Positions 6,261-13,393 of a stretch of DNA of 35,462 nucleotides are shown one piece after another (position 1 is the first letter of the stretch; each line of letters begins with the position of its first letter). The notes beneath the pieces were generated by a model. That model saw only the letters and a list, made by a program, of their open reading frames with translations, was not told the DNA's origin and did not search any database. Source of the DNA: DASVXQ01 sp040414855 (GTDB lineage Bacteria; Actinomycetota; CALGFH01). Where the stretch lies: contig JBEDUQ010000175.1 in NCBI GenBank assembly GCA_040414855.1, forward strand, positions 1 to 35,462. The letters run 5' to 3'. A program made the translations under genes and the position numbers.

Positions 6261-8309
6261 GTGAGCTGGTTGAGGACAGGCCGGCGGGTGGGTCTGACGA
6301 CGACCGGGTTCGCGGGAGGCCGCCACACCGGTCCCCCGCCGCCCGTGGCTCCCGCGCCGCGCCGCTCGCCCGGCGCCGGGCGACGGTGGGCGCTTGCGCC
6401 GGCCGTGGCGGTCTCGGTCCTCGCGCTCGCGCTGGTGGCCACCGCCGCGCCGTCCGGAGCCCGTGCGATCGCCGCCGCCCCGAAGCCGATCGCCATGCTC
6501 GCTGTCCTCGCCCTGCTCGCCGCGCTGGTCCCGGCCCTCGCCGCCGGATCAAGGTGGCCACACCGCCCGGCCGCAACGTCCGCGACCGAGGTCGGGGAGC
6601 GCACGGCGGCCGAGCCCCTGCCGGGCGAGGCGGACCGGCCGGTTGGCGGGCGGCACCCGGCGACAACGCCGCCGACCGAGGCGGTCGTCGAGGCAGTGGT
6701 CGAGGCGGTGGTCGAGGCGGACCGGCGGGCCGACCGTCGCCTCCCGGCTGAGGCGACGGTCGAGACCGGGCCGCGGGTCCCTGGGCGATGGTTCGCGGGT
6801 CGCCTCCTGGCGACGACGCCCGCCGAGGCGGCGGTGCCGTTCGCGTTCGCGGTGGTGTTGGGGTGGGGCACGGCGGCGGGGGTGCTGGTCACCGCGGCGG
6901 TGACCTCCGCGGTCGCGCTGACCGCGCGCGGCCGGCTCCGGCGGGCCGGGCTGGTCGACGCGGCGCGGATGGTGGTGGCGGCGGCCGCCGGCGCTGCGGT
7001 CTGGGGCGCCCTGAACAGCCGCGGCGGGGCGACGCCGGCAACGGCCGACCTTCCCGCGCTCGCGACCGCGCTGGTCGCGGCCGTGCTGGTGGGCGCCGGC
7101 CTTGCCCGGCTGGGCGCCGCCGGCGCCGTGATCGCCGGACCTCCTCCGGCCCGCCCTCGCGGCGCGGCGTGGGTGGCCGCCACCTCCGCAGCAGCGCGGC
7201 CCGGCGGCTGGGGCGGGGCGGATGCGTGGACGGCGGTGACGCTGGTCTCGCTGGCGCCCCTGGCGTGGGTGGTGGCGGCCCGGGACCCGGCGCTCGCGCC
7301 GCTGCTGCTCCTGCCGTCGGCGGCGGCCTCGCTGGTCGCCGGCGCCGTCGAGGCCTCGAGGCGGCTCGACGAGGAGATCGAGCGCGAGCGGGCGCGCGCC
7401 CAGGGCTCGGCCGACGCGATCCTGGCGACCGTCTCGCACGAACTGCGCGCACCGCTCGCGGTGGTGCTCGGCTCGCTGGAGACCCTGTTCGGACGCGACG
7501 GTGAGCTGACGCTCGAGGAGCGGCGCGAGCTGATCGACATGGCGGCGCGGCAGGGCCAGCGTCTGAAGCGCCTGGCCGCGCAGCTCCTGGTGGCGACCAG
7601 GCTGGAGCAGGCCGAGGTCGAGGACGACGCCGATGCGGTCGCCGACGCCATTCGGGTGGTCGGCGAGGCAGAGCGCGCCATGGAGCTGCTGCATCCGGGC
7701 CGGCAGGTCCGGCTGGACGCCACGACGCGGCCGCTCCCGGTGCGGGCGGCACCGGAGACGGTCCTCCAGGTGCTCACGAACCTCTTGGACAACGCCGCCA
7801 AGTACTCGCCGCCCGACGCGCCGATCGGGGTCACGGCGCGCCGGGCCGGGCCGGACGCGGTGATCACCGTCTCGGACTCGGGCCCAGGGGTGCCGCCGGA
7901 GCAGCGCGAGCGGATCTTCGAGCGCTTCACGCAGCTCGGGTCGGACCAGGACCACCGCGGCGACGGGGTCGGGCTCGGCCTGTTCATCGCCAGGGAGCTG
8001 GCGCGCTCGGTCGGCGGCGACCTGACCGTCTGCCCGGACTCCTCGGGCCGTTCCGCCGACACCAGACCCGCCGGCGCCGGACCCGCCGACGCCGGACCCG
8101 CGGGCGGCGGGGCCGGAGCCACGGGCGACGCCGGGACGGGGCCCGACGCCTGCGGCGCCTGTCGCGGGACCGCCCACGGCGCCTGTTTCGAACTGCGCCT
8201 TCCCATGGCCCCGAATGGCGGCGCCCGCGTCGGGCCGCCCGGCAAAAAGGATGAATTAGCGCAGCCCGACCCGCCCGCCGGGCCGGTTGGGTCGCTGCGG
8301 CGCCGCTAA
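6261..8309 (+). CDS. Orphan membrane sensor histidine kinase with C-terminal insertion
   Basis: Autophosphorylating kinase of a two-component system. N-terminal half: a Pro/Arg-rich leader, two hydrophobic stretches (about residues 43-95), a low-complexity linker with VEAVVEAVVEAD, then several membrane-type segments up to about residue 365. The kinase core follows: H-box ATVSHELRAPLAVVLGSLE with His393, N-box NLLDNAAKYSPPD, G1 SDSGPGVPP, F-box IFERFTQLG, G2 GVGLGLFIARELA. After GGDLTV the expected short turn is replaced by about 45 Ala/Gly/Pro/Asp-rich residues with Cys591, Cys631, Cys634 and Cys642, before FELRLP resumes the last strand. The start is GTG 6261 (or GTG 6288, which has AGGACAGG upstream). 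No response regulator gene is next to it. It is likely functional, as all catalytic boxes are intact; the signal is unknown. Confidence 0.9.
   Translation: MSWLRTGRRVGLTTTGFAGGRHTGPPPPVAPAPRRSPGAGRRWALAPAVAVSVLALALVATAAPSGARAIAAAPKPIAMLAVLALLAALVPALAAGSRWPHRPAATSATEVGERTAAEPLPGEADRPVGGRHPATTPPTEAVVEAVVEAVVEADRRADRRLPAEATVETGPRVPGRWFAGRLLATTPAEAAVPFAFAVVLGWGTAAGVLVTAAVTSAVALTARGRLRRAGLVDAARMVVAAAAGAAVWGALNSRGGATPATADLPALATALVAAVLVGAGLARLGAAGAVIAGPPPARPRGAAWVAATSAAARPGGWGGADAWTAVTLVSLAPLAWVVAARDPALAPLLLLPSAAASLVAGAVEASRRLDEEIERERARAQGSADAILATVSHELRAPLAVVLGSLETLFGRDGELTLEERRELIDMAARQGQRLKRLAAQLLVATRLEQAEVEDDADAVADAIRVVGEAERAMELLHPGRQVRLDATTRPLPVRAAPETVLQVLTNLLDNAAKYSPPDAPIGVTARRAGPDAVITVSDSGPGVPPEQRERIFERFTQLGSDQDHRGDGVGLGLFIARELARSVGGDLTVCPDSSGRSADTRPAGAGPADAGPAGGGAGATGDAGTGPDACGACRGTAHGACFELRLPMAPNGGARVGPPGKKDELAQPDPPAGPVGSLRRR
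6678..6722 (+). repeat. 12-base in-frame tandem repeat in the kinase gene
   Basis: Unit gaggcggtggtc, three full copies with one to two mismatches plus a partial fourth (6678-6689, 6690-6701, 6702-6713, 6714-6722). It encodes Glu-Ala-Val-Val repeats in the linker between the first membrane segments. Because the unit is a multiple of three, copy-number change would keep the frame. Confidence 0.75.
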
Positions 8310-8319
8310 CCTCAGCAGT

Positions 8320-8334
8320 CTCAGCATGGCTGAG
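8320..8334. repeat. Short perfect inverted repeat ctcagc-atg-gctgag
   Basis: Six-base arms with a three-base centre, ten bases after the kinase stop. There is no T-run after it. It could be a small hairpin or an operator; no partner site is seen nearby. Confidence 0.35.
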
Positions 8335-8394
8335 CTGGCAATAACCGGATCAACCTGGCATGCGACGCTCTGGAAGGGTAGCTTGTTGGTCTGC

Positions 8395-8423
8395 GCGGTT
8401 GGTAACCGCTCTTTACGCTTTTT
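8395..8423 (+). terminator. Candidate intrinsic terminator of the kinase gene
   Basis: Gcggtt (8395-8400) pairs with aaccgc (8404-8409) around a ggt loop and is followed by tctttacgcttttt, the most T-rich run in this neighbourhood. The stem is only six pairs, so it is moderate. It lies 86 bases after the kinase stop on the same strand. Confidence 0.5.
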
Positions 8424-8456
8424 GGGCCTCGTGGCCGTCTTCTCGGGAGGTGGGGC

Positions 8457-8588
8457 ATGATCGCGGCCGTTTCAAGCGACCGGTGCGACCGGCTCGGGAT
8501 CGAACAGGTCGAGCCCTGTGCCGATAACGCCACTGAGGCCGTACGCGTCCCCGGACCGGCGGACGCGAGGTGTTGCTCTTCGTCCTGA
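8457..8588 (+). CDS. Candidate small ORF with tandem Cys codons in the greA leader
   Basis: A 43-codon ORF starts at ATG 8457 with GGGAGG six to seven bases upstream, the best ribosome binding site in the gap. The product begins MIAAVSSDRCDRLGIEQ and ends ADARCCSSS, with four cysteines of which two are adjacent, three codons before the stop. GC at third codon positions is roughly three quarters, lower than in the surrounding genes, which argues against a long-conserved protein but is compatible with a leader peptide. A GC hairpin starts five bases after the stop. Mycobacteria are known to use short ORFs with Cys tracts for cysteine-responsive attenuation; this could be a similar element, but that is inference and no homologue is recognised. 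Confidence 0.35.
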   Translation: MIAAVSSDRCDRLGIEQVEPCADNATEAVRVPGPADARCCSSS

Positions 8589-8592
8589 TCCG

Positions 8593-8627
8593 CGCGCGGG
8601 GGTGTCCGGGTGCGGCGGGACCGCGCG
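8593..8627 (+). promoter_or_regulatory. GC-rich hairpin just after the small ORF
   Basis: Cgcgcg (8593-8598) pairs with cgcgcg (8622-8627), and inside it gtcc (8604-8607) pairs with ggac (8618-8621), leaving a five-base bulge on one side. It is followed by aaatt but no T-run. Position directly after the stop of the short ORF fits an attenuator or translation-linked switch upstream of greA; unproven. Confidence 0.35.
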
Positions 8628-8747
8628 AAATTCCGCTACTCGGATACGGCGCATCGTCGAACCACCAGCTACTGGACGGGGCCGGAAGCCGGCGCGAAGG
8701 GCACCCCGTCACGTTCTCGGCTTCGCGGCCAAGGAGGTTCCCGAACC

Positions 8748-9236
8748 ATGTCCCAGGCAAACGGCGACCGTGTCACCTATCTCACGCCAGAGGCCTACGA
8801 CCGCCTCAGCACTGAGCTGGACGAGCTCAAGACGACCGGTCGCGAGCGTGTCTCCCAGGCGATCGGCGTGGCCCGCGAGCACGGCGACATTCGCGAGAAC
8901 GCGGACTACGACGCCGCCAAGAACGAGCAGGGCATGATGGAGGCGCGCATCCGCCAGCTCGAGGAGATCCTCCGCTCGGCGGTGGTCGGGGCACCTCGGG
9001 ACACGGGCAAGGCCGGTCCGGGCATGATCGTGAAGCTGGAGATCGCCGGGGACGAGGAGCTGTACTTCCTGGGCAGCCGCGAGGAGGCGATCGACGGCAT
9101 GGACGTGCTGAGCCTCCAGTCGCCGCTCGGCCAGGCGGTGCTCGGCCGCCGGCCGGGCGAGCATTTCTCCTACACCACGCCGACCGGCCGCGAGCTGCCG
9201 GTCAAGCTGATCGAGGCGGCGCCGCGGGAATACTGA
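8748..9236 (+). CDS. greA: Transcription elongation factor GreA
   Basis: Binds the RNA polymerase secondary channel and stimulates cleavage of backtracked transcripts. The 162-residue protein has the N-terminal coiled coil with YLTPEAYDRLSTELDEL and, at the tip, HGDIRENADYDAAKNEQG with the conserved acidic residues; the C-terminal FKBP-like domain holds SPLGQAVLGRRPGE and ends in KLIEA-type sequence. ATG 8748 follows AAGGAGG at the usual distance; the open frame extends further upstream but without sense. The length is standard (about 160). It is in the same neighbourhood as mca and metB in Mycobacterium. The gene is convergent with ppx. Confidence 0.96.
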   Translation: MSQANGDRVTYLTPEAYDRLSTELDELKTTGRERVSQAIGVAREHGDIRENADYDAAKNEQGMMEARIRQLEEILRSAVVGAPRDTGKAGPGMIVKLEIAGDEELYFLGSREEAIDGMDVLSLQSPLGQAVLGRRPGEHFSYTTPTGRELPVKLIEAAPREY

Positions 9237-9287
9237 GCCGGCCCCGGGCCGCCGCCGGCGCGGTTCGGGTCACCCCTTTCACCCCTG

Positions 9288-10217
9288 TCACCCCCGGGCC
9301 GCGATCCGGCGCGAGAGGCCGAGCAGCACGCCGTCGAGGATGTCGGATTCGCTGGCGATCATCCGCTGGAACCCGAAGGTCGTGCAGAGCTCGTCCATGA
9401 CCAGGCCGCCCGCCGCGATCACGTCCTCGCGGCCCTTGGCCATCACCGGCAGCGCCGCCCGCTCGGCGATCGTCATCGCCACCAGCCGCTCGGCGGTCTC
9501 GTGGATGCCGGCCGCGGTGATTTCGGCGTGGTGGATCCGGTCCGGGTCGTAGACCTCGAGGCCGAGCGTGAGCGCGGCGACCGTGGTCACGGTCCCGGCC
9601 ACGCCGACCACCCGCCGCGCCGTGCTCGGGTCGAGCGCGTCGAAGACCTTCTCGAGGTGCTCCCTGACGTCGGCGCGGAGCGCCGCCACCTCGCCCGGCG
9701 TCGGCGGGTCGCTGGACAGGTGCCGTTCGAGTAGCCGCACGCAGCCGATGTCGATAGACAGCATCGCCTCGGGGTCGTGGTTGCCGATGATGAACTCGGT
9801 CGAGCCGCCGCCGATGTCGATGACCAGCGTGCGCTCGTCGCCGCCAAGGTCGTGGATGGCGCCGAGGTAGCTGGTCGCCGCCTCCTCGTCGCCGCTGAGC
9901 ACCTCGGCGTCGACGCCGAACAGCTCGCGGACCCCGCCGAGGAACTCGTCGCGGTTGGTCGCGTCCCGGGTCGCGCTGGTGGCGACCACCCGGGTCGCCT
10001 CGACGCCGAGGCGCCGACAGCGCTCGGCGTAGTCGCCGAGGACGTCGAGAGTGCGTCGCAGCGACGCGGGCTCGAAGCGCCTGGTCCGGTCCACGCCCCT
10101 GCCCAGCCGGGTGATCACCATCTCGCGCTCGAGCTGGTCGAGGATCCGGTCCCCGTCCACGTCGGCGACCAGCAGCCGGGTCGAGTTGGTGCCCACGTCG
10201 ACGGAGGCGAGTCGCAC
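9288..10217 (-). CDS. ppx: Exopolyphosphatase / pppGpp phosphohydrolase (Ppx/GppA)
   Basis: Hydrolyses terminal phosphates of polyphosphate or pppGpp; ASKHA fold. Motifs: ASVDVGTNSTRLLVADV (phosphate 1), VVATSATRDATNR, LVIDIGGGSTEFI (phosphate 2, with the catalytic-region glutamate), GVAGTVTTVAALTLG (adenosine-like motif), and SESDILDGVLLGL near the end. I prefer GTG 10215-10217, with AAAGGA seven bases upstream, giving 309 aa; a GTG ten codons earlier is possible. There is no C-terminal HD domain, as in the short actinobacterial forms (Rv1026 type). It follows the DUF501 gene by 63 bases in the same direction, the conserved order DUF501-ppx. Confidence 0.93.
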   Translation of the reverse strand: MRLASVDVGTNSTRLLVADVDGDRILDQLEREMVITRLGRGVDRTRRFEPASLRRTLDVLGDYAERCRRLGVEATRVVATSATRDATNRDEFLGGVRELFGVDAEVLSGDEEAATSYLGAIHDLGGDERTLVIDIGGGSTEFIIGNHDPEAMLSIDIGCVRLLERHLSSDPPTPGEVAALRADVREHLEKVFDALDPSTARRVVGVAGTVTTVAALTLGLEVYDPDRIHHAEITAAGIHETAERLVAMTIAERAALPVMAKGREDVIAAGGLVMDELCTTFGFQRMIASESDILDGVLLGLSRRIAARG

Positions 10218-10280
10218 GGCATCATCCTTTCGCTCTGGGGAGGCCACCGCCTCGGGGTGGCGGCGGGCCCGCCGCCGGCG

Positions 10281-10919
10281 TCAGGCCTGACCGCCGGCGT
10301 CGGGGTCGAGCTGCACACAGGGACCGGGACAGTCGATCGGGTCGACCACCCGGCGCACGATCCGGCCGACCGGGTCGGCGCCGGTGGCCAGCTCGTGCGC
10401 GTAGAGAGCGTGCAGGCACTTGACCCTGCCGGGGAGACCGCCGACGCCCGGCTCCCCAGGCAGGTGCCCGAGCGCGTCGCGCTGGGCGAGGTACTGCTCG
10501 TGCGCCGCCCGCTGGGCCGCCGCCAGCTCCGGCTCGTCGGCGACGCGCCCGGACAGCTTGGCGTTCCAGCCGGCCGCTTCGAGACGGCCGATGGCCACGC
10601 CGGCCGCCGGGCACGACAGCCAGTACAGCGTCGGGAATGGCGTGCCATCCGGAAGCAGTGGCGAGGTACGGACCACGGCTGGGAGGCCGTAGCGGCAGCG
10701 GGCGGCCACGGCGACCGTCCCACGCACCTGCCGGCCGATCTGGCCCTCGATGAGGCGGCGCTCGACGGGGCTCGCTTCCGGAAGCTGCGCGGCCCAAGCT
10801 GGCTGGGCGCGCGGGTCTGGAGCCTCGCCCGCCCGGTCGTCGGCCCACGGCAGGGTGACCGGATCAGGCAGGGCGGCCGCATCTGGCCGGCGCGGCGACC
10901 GGGATGGAGTTCGCGGCAC
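10281..10919 (-). CDS. DUF501 family protein
   Basis: Function unknown. The core (about residues 55-205) has the family signature: RGTVAVAARCRYGLPAVV, SPLLPDGTPFPTLYWLSCP, an HEQYLAQRDALG helix and LPGRVKCLHALYAHELATG, followed by CPGPCVQL. Conserved Cys and His residues in these blocks could bind a metal. The GTG at 10917-10919 begins two bases after the stop of the S1-domain gene, which suggests coupled translation; the first 50 Pro/Ala-rich residues may be an over-extension, since there is no clear ribosome binding site. It sits directly upstream of ppx, the typical actinobacterial arrangement (Rv1025-Rv1026). Confidence 0.9.
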   Translation of the reverse strand: MPRTPSRSPRRPDAAALPDPVTLPWADDRAGEAPDPRAQPAWAAQLPEASPVERRLIEGQIGRQVRGTVAVAARCRYGLPAVVRTSPLLPDGTPFPTLYWLSCPAAGVAIGRLEAAGWNAKLSGRVADEPELAAAQRAAHEQYLAQRDALGHLPGEPGVGGLPGRVKCLHALYAHELATGADPVGRIVRRVVDPIDCPGPCVQLDPDAGGQA

Positions 10920-10921
10920 GC

Positions 10922-11290
10922 TCAGCCGCGGCGGGCTTCGCGTTGGCGCTTGACGTCGACCAGACGCTCTTCGCTGGACCGCATGAACCGCTTGAGCTTC
11001 TGCTCGAACTCTGGATCCTTGGCGGCGCGCCGCCTTGGAGCCTCGGGCTGCCAGTCCGCGGCGGCCTGCTTGATCGACAAGTCGATCTTGCCGTCCTCCT
11101 TGACGCCGAGGACCTTGACGGTCACCGCGTCGTCGATGCGGAGGTGCTCCTCGACCGAGCGCACGTAGTTGCGATCGATCTCGGAGATGTGGACCAGCCC
11201 GGTCTCGCCCGACTCGAGCCGAATGAAGGCTCCATAGGGCGCTAGACGGACAACCGTTCCCGGGACGATGGCCCCGATCTCGGCACTCAT
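10922..11290 (-). CDS. S1 domain RNA-binding protein
   Basis: Residues 1-75 form one S1 OB-fold: GAIVPGTVVRLAPYGAFIRL, then TGLVHISEIDRNYV, then VKVLGVKEDGKIDLSIKQA, all canonical. The C-terminal 45 residues are charged and end in an Arg-rich tail, likely for RNA contact. It is 122 aa from ATG 11288-11290; AAGGAG lies about 14 bases upstream, a little far, and an in-frame ATT nearer to it cannot be excluded. It resembles the YugI/YabR group, which associates with the ribosome or mRNA. It is placed between the ftsB-like gene and DUF501, with only two bases to the latter. Confidence 0.92.
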   Translation of the reverse strand: MSAEIGAIVPGTVVRLAPYGAFIRLESGETGLVHISEIDRNYVRSVEEHLRIDDAVTVKVLGVKEDGKIDLSIKQAAADWQPEAPRRRAAKDPEFEQKLKRFMRSSEERLVDVKRQREARRG

Positions 11291-11504
11291 GCTAATGACT
11301 GACGCTCCTTTGCCTGCTTCCAAGGGTGTACGGATAACACCGATGTCCGCGAGGCGGTCGAGAGGAATCGGCGAGTGCCGCACAAAGGCGGCTGCCAGCC
11401 ATCGTAGGGACGGCCGGGCAGACCGTCAACAATCGCACTTGCCGGCACGATCCGGCCGATCGTCCGAGTCGCCGGTGTGGTGCGGTCTGTGGACCGGGGG
11501 TCGG
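11291..11504. promoter_or_regulatory. Intergenic region upstream of the S1-domain gene
   Basis: This 214-base gap separates the eno-ftsB pair from the S1-DUF501-ppx group on the same strand. Its left part includes the ribosome binding site, and a hairpin lies at its right end (see terminator). A second small inverted repeat cggtc-tgtg-gaccg occurs at 11483-11496. It probably contains the promoter of the downstream group; I cannot point to the boxes. Confidence 0.35.
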
Positions 11505-11521
11505 TCAGCTGGACCGACCCC
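11497..11521 (-). terminator. Strong hairpin across the ftsB-like stop codon
   Basis: Ggggtcggtc (11497-11506) pairs perfectly with gaccgacccc (11512-11521) around agctg. The ten-pair stem overlaps the TGA (11505-11507) of the ftsB-like gene. It has no U-tract, as is usual for actinobacterial terminators. A second five-pair hairpin follows at 11483-11496. Confidence 0.6.
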
Positions 11522-11999
11522 GGAGCCAGCGCCAGGCGCGCTGGTACCACGGCGGGTCGGGGGCGGGCTTGGCGGGCGCCTTGGCGACCTTGTCGGCGGG
11601 CGGTGTGCCGGTCAGCAGCCACGGCTCCTCGCCCGGCTTGACCATGTGGAAGTCCTGGTTGGCCAGCTGGTCGACGTAGGCGGGGTCGTTGAGCCGGTTC
11701 CGCTCGTAGGCGAGCCGCGCGTTGGCGGCCTGCAGCGCGGCCTGCTTGGCCTGGAGGCGCTCGATGCGGCCCTGCTGGGCGACGTACTGGCGAAGCGGGT
11801 AGACGGCGGTGGCCGCGAGCACGAACAGCACCAGGAACAGCAGTACCGCCCGGGAGGTGAACAGGCCCCCTCCGCCCGGCCCGGCGACACCGCCTCCGCG
11901 CCCCGCCCCGCGCCCGAAGCCGCCGGAGCGCGGCTTCCGCGAGACACTGATCGACGGCAGGCCGGGCAGCGCGAAGGCGCCCCGCTGGCGCTGGCTCAT
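11505..11999 (-). CDS. ftsB: Septum formation initiator (FtsB/DivIC-like)
   Basis: Bitopic division protein that in other bacteria bridges FtsQ/DivIB and FtsL in the divisome. Residues 1-48 are a basic Gly/Arg-rich cytosolic tail; residues about 50-70 are one membrane helix (RAVLLFLVLFVLAATAVYPL); then a coiled coil runs from QQGRIERLQAKQAALQAANA; a conserved RLNDPAYVDQLANQDFHMVKPGE block follows, which is the family C-terminal signature. The last 30 residues are Pro/Lys/Arg-rich with a Trp-rich end. The ATG overlaps the TGA of eno by four bases (ATGA), so it is translationally coupled; the pair eno-ftsB is conserved in actinobacteria (Rv1023-Rv1024). The long N-terminal tail is larger than in E. 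coli FtsB but usual here. Confidence 0.93.
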   Translation of the reverse strand: MSQRQRGAFALPGLPSISVSRKPRSGGFGRGAGRGGGVAGPGGGGLFTSRAVLLFLVLFVLAATAVYPLRQYVAQQGRIERLQAKQAALQAANARLAYERNRLNDPAYVDQLANQDFHMVKPGEEPWLLTGTPPADKVAKAPAKPAPDPPWYQRAWRWLRGRSS

Positions 12000-13291
12000 G
12001 TCGCACGCTCCTGGTAGGTCCGTCGGAACGCAAGGCGTCCCGGGTACCGCGCGCTCTCGCCGAGCTCCTCCTCGATGCGGAGGAGCTGGTTGTACTTGGC
12101 GACCCGTTCGCTGCGGCAGGGCGCGCCGCTCTTGATCTGTCCGGAGCCGAGCGCGACCACCAGGTCGGCGATGGTGGTGTCCTCGGTCTCTCCGGAGCGG
12201 TGGCTGATCATGGTGGTCCAGCCGTTGCGATGCGCGAGGTCGGCGGCGTCGAAGGTCTCGCTCAGGGTGCCGATCTGGTTGACCTTGAGCAGGACCGAGT
12301 TGGCGACGCCGAGCTCCAGTCCCCGCCGGATGCGGTCGACGTTGGTGACGAACAGGTCATCGCCGACCAGTTGCACGCGGTCGCCGAGCGCCCGGGTCAG
12401 GGCCAGCCAGCCGTCCCAGTCGTCCTCGGCGAGCCCGTCCTCGATCGACACGATCGGGTAGCGGTCGCAGAGCCCCTGGAACAGCTCGACCATGCCCGCG
12501 GAGTCGAGCGTCCGGCCCTCCCCCGCCAGCTCGTAGCGCCCGTCGCTCCAAAACTCGGTCGCGGCCGGGTCCATCGCCAGCGCCACCTCGGGGCCGGGCT
12601 CGTAGCCGGCCCGCTGAATCGCGGCGACCAGAAGCTCGAGCGCCGCTTCGTTGCCCGGCAGGTCGGGGGCGAAGCCGCCCTCGTCGCCGACCGCGGTCGC
12701 CAGGCCGCGCTCGTTCAGGACCGACTTGAGGGCGTGGTAGACCTCGGCGCCCATGCGCAGCGCCTCGGCGAACGAGGGCGCACCCACCGGGGCGACCATG
12801 AACTCCTGGAAATCGACGTCGTTGTCGGCGTGCACGCCGCCGTTGAGCACGTTCATCATTGGCACCGGGAGCACCTGCGCCGGCGCGCCGCCGAGGTAGC
12901 GGTACAGCGGCAACCCGAGCGAGTCGGCGGCGGCGCGGGCCAGCGCCATCGAGACGCCCAGCATCGCGTTGGCGCCGAGCTTGGACTTGTTCTCGGTGCC
13001 GTCGAGGTCGAGCAGGATGCGGTCGATCCCCCGCTGGTCGTAGCCGTCCTCGTCGAGCAGCGCCGGGGCGATGATCTCGTTCACGTTGCGGACCGCGCCG
13101 AGCACGCCCTTGCCCCCGTAGCGCGCGCCGCCGTCGCGCAGCTCGACCGCCTCGAATTTCCCGGTGCTGGCCCCGGAGGGAACGATCGCCCGGCCGACGG
13201 AGCCATCCTCGAGTCCGACCTCGCACTCGAGGGTGGGATTCCCCCGGGAATCGAGGACTTCGCGGGCAAGGACGAGCTCGATCACAGCCAT
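11996..13291 (-). CDS. eno: Enolase
   Basis: Converts 2-phosphoglycerate to phosphoenolpyruvate in glycolysis. The 431 residues cover the whole fold: LAREVLDSRGNPTLECEV at the N-terminus, GANAMLGVSMALARAAADS, GDEGGFAPDL with the catalytic Glu, metal ligands in VALAMDPAATEF, SIEDGLAEDDWDGW and LVGDDLFVTN, the proton-abstracting Lys in VLLKVNQIGTLSET, and SHRSGETEDTTIADLVVALG. ATG 13289-13291 has a GGAG about nine bases upstream. The length is standard. It is followed by the ftsB-like gene with a four-base overlap, and preceded by mazG on the same strand after about 100 bases. Confidence 0.97.
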   Translation of the reverse strand: MAVIELVLAREVLDSRGNPTLECEVGLEDGSVGRAIVPSGASTGKFEAVELRDGGARYGGKGVLGAVRNVNEIIAPALLDEDGYDQRGIDRILLDLDGTENKSKLGANAMLGVSMALARAAADSLGLPLYRYLGGAPAQVLPVPMMNVLNGGVHADNDVDFQEFMVAPVGAPSFAEALRMGAEVYHALKSVLNERGLATAVGDEGGFAPDLPGNEAALELLVAAIQRAGYEPGPEVALAMDPAATEFWSDGRYELAGEGRTLDSAGMVELFQGLCDRYPIVSIEDGLAEDDWDGWLALTRALGDRVQLVGDDLFVTNVDRIRRGLELGVANSVLLKVNQIGTLSETFDAADLAHRNGWTTMISHRSGETEDTTIADLVVALGSGQIKSGAPCRSERVAKYNQLLRIEEELGESARYPGRLAFRRTYQERAT

Positions 13292-13393
13292 GGGGAAGCG
13301 CTCCAGAGGTTCACGGGTGGGCGAGGGAACCGGACTCGGGCGAGCATATCATCGGGCTTCGCATTCGCCCGAGGATTTCCACAGGCATTTCGC

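Larger units (their letters stand above)
8310..8747. other. Long leader region between kinase gene and greA (438 bp)
   Basis: This is the only gap above 300 bases. It contains an inverted repeat (8320-8334), a terminator-like hairpin with a T-rich tail (8395-8423), a short ORF with a strong ribosome binding site (8457-8588), a second GC-rich hairpin (8593-8627), and about 120 bases without recognised structure before the greA ribosome binding site at about 8731. No tRNA or known riboswitch is visible. Confidence 0.6.

Noticed and set aside
8310..8747. A tRNA or known riboswitch in the greA leader
   Set aside because: No cloverleaf, T-arm TTCGA context or known aptamer core could be folded by eye. 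Only the hairpins listed were found.
8413..8760. Minus-strand frame of 115 codons in the greA leader
   Set aside because: No ribosome binding site, Arg/Pro/Ser-rich composition, and it runs into the start of greA on the opposite strand.
9239..9251. Inverted repeat cggccc-c-gggccg between greA and ppx as bidirectional terminator
   Set aside because: The one-base centre forces the stem down to five pairs, and no T-run is present on either side; too weak to list as a terminator.
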